Positions 25,501-37,500 of a DNA stretch of 64,000 bases are shown piece after piece. This DNA comes from Chrysogorgia sp. JL179-B06. Lineage: Eukaryota; Cnidaria; Anthozoa; Scleralcyonacea; Chrysogorgiidae. Numbering within the stretch: position 1 is the stretch's first letter; each line of letters opens with the position of its first letter. The position numbers and the translations under genes were made by a program. Under the pieces are notes generated by a model, which saw only the letters and a program-made list of their open reading frames with translations, was not told the DNA's origin and did no database searches. The stretch lies in the NCBI GenBank assembly GCA_035772405.1, contig JAYKKM010000439.1, forward strand, positions 10,333,501-10,397,500, read 5' to 3'.

Positions 25501-28500
25501 CGATTGATAACTAATCTTTTATTAGGAAGCCCTATTCATTATTACAATGGTTTTCAAAGGGGTCCTAAAACATAATTATAAATATAAATTAACTAAACAT
25601 ATACAATATAATTCAATAGGGTGGCCGTCAGATTACAGGGTTGAGAAGTTAAAAAAATTAGACTTGAAAGTAGCGATGGTAGTGCTATTTCTTACATCAA
25701 ATGATAGAGCATTCCAGTCCTTAACAGCGTGGTAACATAACCGTTGCTTGCCCCAGTTAGTTCTGACAGCAGGCAAACGGAAATCTTGTGCATTTCTAGT
25801 ATTATAACGGTGCACATCATGTAACGTAACTAATCTAAGATGGGATGATAATAAATCGTTTTTACACTTAAAAACGTAAAGACATCTATGATATAGTCTG
25901 CGCTTAAATTGATCCAGTTAAGGATCTGGAGGGCATCAGTAGCAGAAGAGTGAACTGGACGATCAAGAATAATTTTAGCAGCTTTGTTTTGCATGATTTG
26001 TAAGCTTTGCATTAACGTGGAGTTGTTCTTATCACCCCAAATTATGTCTCCATAATAAAAAAGGGGCAATACTAAACTATTATAGTAAAGCAGTCTGGAA
26101 AATCGGGGTAAAAGATGCTTTATCCTCTTAAGAAGACCAAGGCGCTTATTGATTTTTGCGGAAAGATAGTCAATATGATCCGACCAGGTCATATCTGAAG
26201 AGAAAATTACACCAAGATACTTAAAGTCCTCAACCCTTTTTACAGCACTATTGTAAATCTGGACTGAAATGGAATTAACCTTACATAGTTTTCTGCTACT
26301 GCCAATTAACATCAATTTCGTCTTAGTGATATTGAGCGTTAATTGGTTGCTTATGAGCCAATCACCTATCTTCTGCAGATCAGCGTTCAGTTTTACTTCC
26401 AAATCGCCAACAGTCGGCGAGGCAGTCGTCCCTTTCGTAAACGGTCTTTGCCATCTCGAACGGTCTTTGCCATCCTAAACAATGACCCCGATACCCCTGA
26501 ATCCTAACCCCCCGGAATTTTTTACTAATATATACGGAAAAACTTTGTCAAGCTGTCTCAGTGTTGCGAAAAATTCCGGAGGGTTAGGATTCAGGGGGGT
26601 TTGGGGTCATTGTTTAGGATGACAAAGACTGTTCGAGATGGCAAAGACCGTTTACGAAAGGGACGACTGCGTCGGCGAGAAATAATATAACACCGTATCA
26701 TCTGCATATAAGGAGATTTGGGCATGCTCAACAACATTAGGCAGATCATTGATATAAATTATGAAAAGGAGCGGACCTAGAATGCTACCTTGTGGAACAC
26801 CTAGGTTACATTCTAGAGGGTCAGACAACTCAGGTCCACAAGATGTGCGCAAAAAACGAGAGGATAAGTATGACTTAAACCAAGCAAGATCGTCATTGCA
26901 CACCCCAATAGCAGATAGTTTGCTTAATAATATCGTGTGGTTAACCGTATCAAAAGCTTTAGATAAGTCCAAAAACACAGCTCCGCACAACTTGCCTTTC
27001 TCCATATCACACAAGATCTCGTCAGCAAAGTTACATTAGATAACGCAGACATTGTCGAATGATACGGACGAAAGCCATGTTGCTTGTCAATCAAAAGATT
27101 GTTTGCGTTAAGATATTCATAAAACTGAATATGAACAGCCTTTTCTAAGAGTTTACTTAGAGTTGGCAGTATAGAAATTGGATGGTAATTGGTGGAATTA
27201 TTTCTATCACCAGACTTAAAAAGAGCGATAACTTTAGCACATTTCCAAATAGATGGAAACGACTGAAGCTTAATAGATGAATTTAACAGTTTAGTCACAG
27301 ATAGTGAAATAGCAACGGCAGCATCTTTAAGCAGTCGGGCACTTATTCTATCCAAACCAATCGCCTTATTGGTCTTCAGAGACTTTAACTGGGTTACAAT
27401 AAATAACTTATCAATAGGCTGTAAGCGAAAACAAGCATTGGATCTAACCATACTGTCATGTGTAAAAATTACATTAACGACGTTCAGTTTATCAGCTAAA
27501 AATTGGCCAATAGATGCAAAGTGCTTATTAAGCACAGTAGCAATTGATCGCACATCCGTGTATTGTACACCGTCCGAGATAATGCAATTTGGAGTTGATG
27601 TTACATTTTTGCGACAGGAGACTTCGTTGACCGCCTTCCAGAGTTTACTGGAATCACCTTTGCTATCTTCGATAAGGCCAATGTAATAATTGGATTTACT
27701 TCGCTTAATTTCAGCACTAACGAAGTTACGAAGTTTTCTGAACATTCGCCAGTGATAAAGAGAGCCAAATTTCACAGCTTTACGATGATGGTAATCTCGA
27801 TCACACATAGCCTCACTTATCTTGCTCGTCATCCATGGAGAACGCACACCTGAAACATGGCGCTTTTTAATTGGTGCATGAGTGTCAGCTACACCAAGAA
27901 ATAACTCATTCCAGATATAAATAGAATCGTCAAAGCTCTCACAATTTTCAACCAGGTGCCAAGGTACATTGTCCAATTCCTCTAAGAAGGCGTCACGTTG
28001 ATAGAATTTGAAAGACCGATATTCAATCGTCTTGGGAGTAGCCTTTGGTTTTCCAACCTTTAACACGCAATAGATAAGTGAATGGTCGCTAATCGAGAGC
28101 GGGATAATCCCACTATCAATAAAGCGATGTTGATTGTTGACAAAAATGAGATCAATTAAGCTTTTTGTAGTCTCCGTAACTCTTGTTGGTTTGTCTAAAA
28201 GCTGCGAGAAATCTAAATCTGGTTTCACCAGACAGCATTTACTGGCAAAACAAAGTTGTTTGTCTCGTAAAGTTGTCGTCATCGGTCATTTTGAAATTGA
28301 TCTTGAAAAGCTGTTGTTCTTATTGTGAATATGGAGCCGGAGGCTTCTGGATCTGGGAAAAGAAAACGTTCTGATGGTCCACTCCTGTGAATAGACAAGT
28401 GAAGAAAAGCAAAACGGAACACTATCGTAACACAATTGCAAATTCTAAAAATGACCCTAACACCCTGTGGAAACACTTAAATGAATTCACGAAAACCAAA

Positions 28501-31500
28501 CTCTAATATATCTTGTATCGAAGTCAATGGCATTCCTCATACTGAACCCAAACGAATCGCAGAAATTCTCAACGATCATTTCTCATCAATTGGTTCAATA
28601 TTGGTTAACAAATTCAGCTCAGTCACTTCTATCATCACTTCAGTTCCAAACGAAAAACTCCAATCTGAAGTAAGATTTGCTTTCAAGGATGTCGATGAAT
28701 GCTATGTTGCATCCCAACTAAGTAAACTTAAAGCAAATAAAGCAATTGGTTTAGATAATATTAGTGCAAGGTTGCTTAAAGATAGATAGATAGAAACTTT
28801 ATTTATACACGCTGGCCCCGTCAACCGAAGCTGATTTCCACGAGGGGCGTGTGCAAAAATAGAAAAATGTTACATGAAGAATGATATTAAGAGCTATTTA
28901 CAGTAGAATATAATAATATATGAGGTAGAATATTAAATTATTTACATGATAAGAACGTTATTAGAATCTTAGTTTACAGGCACGTCAAGTTATTATTCAC
29001 TCTATGTCAATGATGTGAGCAGTGATTTTATTTCGAAAGGAAGAAAGAGTTTTGCTTTCCCTAATTTCCTTTGGAATAGAATTCCAAAGGTTGGCTCCGT
29101 CATACATGAAACTATTTTTCATATTGTTAGTACGCGGTTTTGGTAAACTAAGACCACTTGAAATGTCCCGAAGGTTGTAATTTGTTTTCTCACTTTTGTA
29201 TGAAAAAAGATTAGTGAGTGATTTGGGACCCATTTTATTTAATACTTTATACATCATTTTTGCCTTAGCTTTCTTCCTTTCTGTTTTGAGTGGCTCCCAG
29301 CCCAATGTACGTAAAGCAATAGAATGATTTACGTCATTGCTCATGTTCAAGATAATTCTAGCAGCTCTATTTTGCAGTTTTTGGAGTCGTTTTGATTGCG
29401 ATTTACCAAACACATCCCATACTTCACAGCAGTAATCAAAGTATGGCCGAACAATAGCGTTATATATCGAAATGAGTGTATACATGTCAACAAAAGGTTT
29501 GACCCGACGAATAGCAGAGATTCCTGCTGTTATTTTTTTGCAAATATTTTCAGTGTTACTTTTCCACGATAAATGCTGGTCAACTATTAATCCAAGAGTT
29601 TTACATTCGCTAACTTGTTTAATTTGTTTATTTTCAATGAAAACATTTAGATCTGAATCAGAAATATTTTTTATCATTGGTTTTGAACCAATTAACATAA
29701 ATTCTGTCTTAGCTACATTTAGGCTAAGTTTATTGGCAATTAACCATTTTCTAAGGTTTTCCAAATCAGAATTTACTGCAGTCTCAAGGTCAGTTATAGA
29801 ATCTCCCGAAGCTGTCAGATTTGTGTCGTCAGCAAACAACCGAGGTTTTGTTTTATTTAGACATTCAGGCAAATCATTAATATATAACAAAAAGAATAGT
29901 GGCCCTAAGATAGAGCCTTGTGGTACGCCACATTTAATCAGTCGCTTTGTAGAAAAGGAATTTTTAATTTGGCATTTCTGCTTTCGGTTTGTGAGATAAG
30001 ATTTGAGCAAAGTTAGAGCTTGTCCTTTTATTCCATAGAGCTCTAACTTCCTCAACAGAATTTGATGATCAACAGTATCAAATGCTTTTTTTAAATCAAT
30101 TAAAACTACTAGGTTAAACATTTTTCTGTCTAGATTCATATACCAATCATTGGTACAATCCAGTAATGCAGTTGCTGTGGAGTGAAATTTTCGAAAACCA
30201 AATTGAGAATTACTCAGAAGTTCAAATTTTGTTACATAGTTATACAGTTGATCATATAGAATTCGTTCCATAATTTTGCTAATGGTCGGCAAAACTGATA
30301 TCGGTCTATAATTTCCTGGAATATTTCGTTGGCCATTTTTATACAGAGGTATTATTCTAGCCATTTTCCATTCATCAGGAAAGGAGGATAGAGTAATAGC
30401 ATGATTAAAAATAAGTGTCAATGAGTCTGAAATAGCTGGTGCAGCTATTTTAATAATTTTACAAGAAATCTTGTCAATGCCAGTGGCTTTATTGCTAGAA
30501 AGCCCATGCAAGAGACGACAGACATTACTGACAGTAACAGGCTGGAATGCTGTAAATTCTGATTTAGCATGTTTAGTATATGTTTCAAAATTATAATTTG
30601 AAGTATCAATTTTGCTAGCTAAATCAGGGCCAATATTTGAAAAATAATCATTAAAGCACTCTGCAATATCTTTGGGAGTCGTAAAATTATTATCCCTAGA
30701 TTAATCTCATTCACTACTGTTGGTTTGTTTTGCCTACCTAATAAGTTATTTATATTTTTCCAAGCTTTTTTAGGATTGAATTTTTGACCAGCAATTTTCG
30801 AGGAATAATAATCTTTTTTGGCATTCCTTAGTTCTATGTTTACTTTATTTCTAGTCTTTTTATAATTTAACCAATCATTTTCTAGGTTCGTTAAAATGGC
30901 TTTTCGTTTTAATTTGTCCCTTGTATTTATAAGTTTCTTTATATTACTTGTAATCCAAGGGACTTTTATTGATCTGATTTTTTTGCATTGAAGTGGTGCA
31001 TGCTTATCTAGGACTTCTAAGAATAATTTTTTCCAAATTTCCCACATATCATTTGGGTCTTCGGCAAAAAAATACACTTGTTCCCAGTGCTGTTTCAGCA
31101 GTTCCGCAACAAATTTTTCCTCATTAAAATTTTTCATGTTTCTCATCTCAACAATATTCTCTTGTTTTTTTGCAACAGAAATTTTCCTGATTGCAAATAT
31201 TAAACTATGATCACTTATACCTGTATGAATGACACCAGAATCAGAAATTTTCTCTGATGTATTAGTAACAATATGATCAATTAGACTGGTGGTTGTCATA
31301 GTTACTCGAGTAGGTTCATCTATCAGTTGTGATAACTGGTACAATTCATACAAAGACTTTATTTTCTTTGTTGGTATGTTAGAATCTTTATCTGGTTTTA
31401 GCAAGTCACAGTTTAGATCACCCAGAATGTACATTTCCTTATTTTCATTATCTATAGCTTTGATCAATTTTTCGAAATGATCAAAGAATTCAGATAATGC

Positions 31501-34500
31501 ATTGGGTGGTCTATAAACTGTTGTAACAAGAAATGGTTTACTATGTGGCTTAATAATTTCAACACAAACAGCTTCCAGTTCAGATGGAACTAGATCATTT
31601 CTTATTTTGTAGTTGATAGAGCTACGTAAGTAAATACAAACTCCACCACCATTCCTTGACCTATCTTTTCTGACAATATCATAGCCATTTAGGTTAATCA
31701 TGTTATCTGTTATATTCGCATCAAGTCGTGTCTCATTAAAGGCAAACAGATCAATGAACTTATTTGACATTGAAAAATTAATTTCATCAATGTTTTTTGG
31801 TAAACTAACAATATTCAGAAAAGCCATCTTAAGACCTCTTTCATTTGGGATTGAGCTAAGGGTTCTCATAAAATCGCTGCTCACATTGCCCCTTGTTATA
31901 TCTAATCTGCTTTCTGTTTCATCATTTGTTTTACATGAGCCAGATACATTGTCCAGTCTTTCTGGCGACCATGAGTTTGACGAAAAAACTGGTTGTCCTT
32001 ACAATTTGAAGCCACGTTGGTGTTTCTAATTCTCTCGGACTTCAAATAGGTGCAGAATGCACTTCTTAAGGCTTTATCACCTTCATGATTTAAATGAAGG
32101 TTGGATCTATTTAATAAAGATTTGCCTATACAACTATTATCAATGTAGGTTATGTTATGTTTAGAGCATAAGCTATGAACGAGATTATTATATTGTTCAG
32201 TTCTTTTATTGTTTACCTTACCATCATATCGCTTGGTTGCACCCGATACCGCAATCTTCTCGGTGTGGACCTTTACTTTGTTGATCAGGTTTTCCATGTT
32301 AGCTGCTACCTTCTCGGGATCATCACGTACCAGATCATTTGTTCCAACATGGAGGATGATGGTGCTGAACTCTTTCTCCTCTGAGAGGTGTTCTTCAAAC
32401 TTCTTGGTGATCTGGTTTACAGTGGCTCCACTGTAAGAGTGTGAGATTGCTTTGTTTCGAGCAGCTCTTCCAATTTTGTTTGCTTCTATATGTTTAACCA
32501 TGGAATCTCCTATCACTAGGACTCTGCTAAAGACTCTGCTAGTATTATTTCAACAAGTCTCACTAAAATCTACAACCGCTCGTTAGCTACATCGGTCTTT
32601 CCAGCAGTATGGAAACTTGGCAAAGTGACAGCGTTGTTCAAATCTGGTAACCGCTGTGATGCCAATAATTATAGACCAATAACCATCTTACCATCCGTCA
32701 GCAAAATAGTTGAAAAAGCCGCACACCGCACGGAATTGCTCTTACCCACTTCACCGACAATATTTTGGAAAATATGGATAAAAGTTCCATCACAGGAGCT
32801 GTTTTCCTAGATTTGTCGAAAGCCTTTGACACGGTCAGCCACGATCTTCTGATAGAAAAACTCGGAAACATTGGCTTTTCACAATCAACCATCGAATGGT
32901 TTAACTCACATCTTTCGAACCGTTTCCAAGTCACTTCTGTTGGTCGCGAACATTCATCCAATAAGCCAGTATTGGTCGGAGTTCCCCAAGGAAGTATACT
33001 GGGACCTTTACTGTTTCTTATTTATGTGAACGACCTTCCGTCTACTGTCCAGAACTGTAATATCTCACTCTATGCAGACGATACTGTTCTGTTTTGTTCA
33101 GCTAAAACCGCCTTTCATTTAGAAGAACAGCTTAACTCTGACCTCCTGACCTTATCCAAATGGTTTGCCACAAACCGGTTAACTCTTAACACTTCTAAAT
33201 GTAAATTCATGCTGTTTGGAGGTAATGCAAAATTAACAAAACTTAAGGACATCAATTTAGTCATCAACAATAGCCCATTAAACCGTGTCGAATATTTTAA
33301 GTATCTTGGTGTAACGTTAAGTCAGTCATTATCTTGGTCTAATCATATTGAAATACTTTCTAAGAAAATCTACCAACGCCTTGGCGTCATCGGAAGAGTT
33401 AAACACCTTCTATCTCTCGAATCCCGCCTTACATTAGTAAACAGTCTTGTTATGCCACTCTTTGACTACGCTGATTTTGTCTGGGGTGATAAAAACAATT
33501 CTGTCCTCATGGACAAGGCTCGAAATAACTCTTGAAAATCTACCGGTCAACTTGACCGGATTTTCAAAAATGTGCCGGTCACGGAGGATTTTTTACCGGT
33601 CAATGCGGTCATATTTGTCGTTTCCCTTTATTGCCTATCAACGCTTCAATGCGAGTGCAACGTACACTTAACACTTGTATGACCAGTTCAAGTTAGTTTA
33701 TATTTACTAACAAGATGTCCATTTTTAAGAAATTATGCTATATTTGCCTATTTCCACATAACTAAGATAAAATCATACAAGACATGTAAATATCTAAGTG
33801 ATAACATTTTATAATTCCATTATCCTATAGCTAAAAAGTAACTGATTAAAACTTAAAAGTGTTTAGTGTTTCGCATCACTATCAGTAAAGCATTCATTAA
33901 AAACTCAAGTTAAAAGTTGATCTCTTACAGTAGCTCGGAGAATCGGAGTCAGACTCTGAAAGCGATTCGTTTTCGCTGTTGGTAGGTCTCTTTGCTCGTT
34001 GCTTGTAGGTGCGCGACGCTTTTTGATTTGGCCGACGCATTTTATCTTCACGCCAAGATTGAAGAGCTGGCAAAGCGTTGAATTCTTCGACATGTGGTCC
34101 TTCCTCTCCAATGCGCAGCAGATTCTCCAGGCGCTCCTGACCGAGCGAAGTGCGTGATGTGTCTTTGACACGTTTCATACGCGAGAACAGCCTTTCCAAT
34201 TTGGAAGTCGATATATTATAATATTACTATATTTTCTAGCGTTCAAAAAGCGCCTCACTTTCGGCGTAACTTTGCGTAACGTGAGATCGAGCGTTTCCGT
34301 TGTTTTATTGTTTACAACCAAAAATCTACCGGTCATATTTGACCGGTCAAACACGGTAATTTTACCGGTCAATGACCGGTGACCGGCACTTATTTTGAGC
34401 CTTGCTCATGGACCATCTTCAAGTTCTTCACAACAAAGCTGCAAGAATTATTCTTGATCTTCATCCACTTTCGTCAGCCACTGAATCACTGAAATCATTA

Positions 34501-37500
34501 CACTGGCAACTGCTATCAGTGCGCAGGCTCTTTCATCGTTGCCTTATCATGCATAAATGTTTAAACAATGACATTGACTATGATTTTAATTTCAAATATA
34601 TTGCTGATATCCACAATTACAACACTCGAAACAAACATAACTTACACCTACAACGAGTCAACAGGAACTGGGGGAAACAGTCTTTCACCTATCACGGTGC
34701 TCAAGACTGGAACTCTTTACCAGAAGAACTTCGGAACACTAAACTTTTTTCATTATTTAAACTTAAACTTAAGAAACATTTAAAACTTTAATTTTTAGTT
34801 TTGTAATTTTTCATTTACAATTTTTCATTTATATTGTACTACTGCAGAGGAGGTGCGAAGGTCGTCCCGGCATGCATTGCGCTTTGTTTTCTTCGTATTT
34901 GCTCTGGCGTAAAGTTGGCGGACAAAATATATAGTTTTTCAGTGGTGCTTTTTTGTTTCAAAACCTGTGTTTTAAAAGGTAAACTTTCTATATGATGTTT
35001 TTAGTTTAATCCAACAGATGTTACTCTGGTTTTTTTTGTCGTAGCATACTTGTTTCGGATCAATAAACAATTTTTTTGTTGATGCCTTCACGGGTCACAA
35101 AATTTTGCTGTAAAGTGATAGCGAATATATGTACTTATTTAACGAAATACGAACGCAAACACAACACTGGATATGTTATTATAACAAGCTGAAAATTCTC
35201 TTTCAGTTAATAGTAAAAAATTTCTTGTTGCTCCATGAACTTAATTACAGTTAGACGTTGAAAAACCACTATTTTTCAATTTGCGAGAAAATCGTACTCG
35301 CATAACACATCTCTGTTCCGCCATAAAAAGTAGGCTTTGGAACTTGAATTTTGTGCAGATTATAGTTTAAGCCTTTTACTCTGTCGTCAGTAACTTTTTA
35401 GACATCCAAGAAGAATATTTGCGATGAAATATCGGTTTCTTCACGAGGACTATTTCTTGTTGGTGGTTATATTGCATTTAGTTGCCTTGAATTATTCAAA
35501 TATATTTACCGTAATATTTGATGAAATCTTTAAAAAATTTGTTCGGTGTGGATATGGAAGAATTTGCTTTCTTTTAGTACAAATTTTTTTCTTGTTGCTC
35601 CACAATTTAAATGAGAAAGAGGTCTGTGAAATTCCGCATCTTCTCAATTATACTTCGCCATTCGTCAGATTGACAGCAAAACGTGCCTATGACGTGCGTA
35701 CATGTTGTTTTGGTTTTTGTTTCCCCGCTCTCTTACTTTTATTTGGCGCTCGAAATTCTTTGCCGGTTGTCAGAACTACTAACTAAGTAATTCGTCTATT
35801 GGTATTTGATCCTTTCAGGAAACATAACAAAACGAAATGTTGAAGAGACTAAGGGCAAATTATGTTGTGCCATTGTAAGCTCAAACGTTTGTACTTTGCT
35901 ATCCTTCAACAATGATTATATGTGCATACTGTCCGTATATCTATGCGAGAGTTGAGTTCATCCTCTCCCCATTGTCCGTGTTTAATAACAATAATCCAAG
36001 TTTTTTGTGCATGCCTCCTTTAAGATTTATTTACTTCTTTACTCCATAGTAGCCCATATGACATTGACATACCATTTGTTGTTGTAAAATACAGAGAATT
36101 TAATGGAATTGGTATCTTTTATGTTTTCAGGTTCATGCTCAATTTTTATTTCCACAGAAAGTTTCCTCAGAGGCCTTCTCCATGAAAAAAGAGCCTTTTG
36201 GTAAAATGTTTTAGGCCAGGTCTCAAGCACAGGCTGGGGAATTCAGAATAATAAAGTTGCATAGCAGAATTGCCTCTATTGCTTGATTTGTACTTCTGAG
36301 ATCTTTTAAATTAAATAATTAATACATTTTTAAAGCTGTGTATTACATTTGAAATAAAATTACAATGATATTACAGCCACAAGTCTACATAACAAGTTGG
36401 GGCCCGGGGAGAACATGCCCCCAGTTCATACGCCTGTGGAAATTTAATTTCTAAGTAGTCAGACAATTTTCCTGACCCTTTGACAAAGGCAAGAAACTGT
36501 AGGTTATACCAATAGTGATTTTTCAAAACAGTTAAGTGCTATTAAGAGTCCAAAATTTTGTTGTTGATACACACAATACTAGAGATGTACAATGATGTAC
36601 AATTTGAGGTTTATTGTCAATGCCTTTATATATGGAGCTTTTCCAAAAGGTCTCCATTGCCATCTACAACAAAGGTCTAGATGTTTGGAGTGGTCTAATA
36701 ATAAACTGCTGAATAGGTAATTGTAATCATATTAAATACCTGTATGAACTCACTCTGAAAATTCCATACAAAAATGTCAAATATATCCCATATTACAATT
36801 TACAAAGAAAGCATGATTTTATAAAGTTTGATTTTAATAGTCTATTGAATGGTCCACAGTCTATTGAATAGTTAATATTGAAATTTTATTAAATTGAGAG
36901 GCTTATAAAGGAAAATAACTTTGAAATCTAAAAACAAGCACATTTAAAATTTGAAATGTAAAATCAAGAATGTTAATACTCGACTATAAAAGCTATAAAA
37001 ATCGTTATTGATGTATCTCAATCCTAACATTAAGTCGTATAAATAATAAAAAGTAAGGATAACTATATAAGATTTTTAAACTTTAGTTTGAGCACCAAAA
37101 AGCTATCTCTGTCAGATGACTCAGATGTACTGTTACAACTATTACTACAATTATATTCGGCCAATACATTCAGTTTAACTACAGTTGCTGGTTCCTGCAA
37201 AAAGATAATCCATTTCGAATCCGTTCACATTGCGAATCGGCACAAACAGGGCAATATATTACAAATATCAAGCTTAGAAATCTGATGTGGGTATAGCGGT
37301 ATCTTTAAAATAGTATACATGACAAACCAGACGGAATATTAAACGTTAAAGTGTTGCTTGGGAATACAATGAATATAAAGAAGTTCGTGTGAGCCAAAAA
37401 CTGCAGTGTTCTTGCCATGAACAGTCTTATACCACGACCGGTTTTCAAACCGCCATTTTAAAACCATGTTCGCTTCCCGAAGGTTCGTTGAACAATGAAG

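Larger units (their letters stand above)
28786..32523 (-). mobile_element. Nested CR1/L2-type LINE, nearly intact
   Basis: A minus-strand LINE of about 3.7 kb inserted into the plus-strand LINE between codons ARLLKD and SASIIS; AAAGA(C/T) flanks both sides as a possible short target duplication. It has an ORF1 esterase fragment, an endonuclease, an RT with one frameshift, a 3' UTR sharing CAGCTTCGGTTGACGGGG with the 15130 copy, and a (GATA)n tail at 28786. The 5' end is truncated inside ORF1. Confidence 0.9.

Noticed and set aside
35424..35786. 120-codon hydrophobic ORF
   Set aside because: It lies inside a non-autonomous TIR element, has no recognisable domain, and its hydrophobicity follows from AT-rich sequence.
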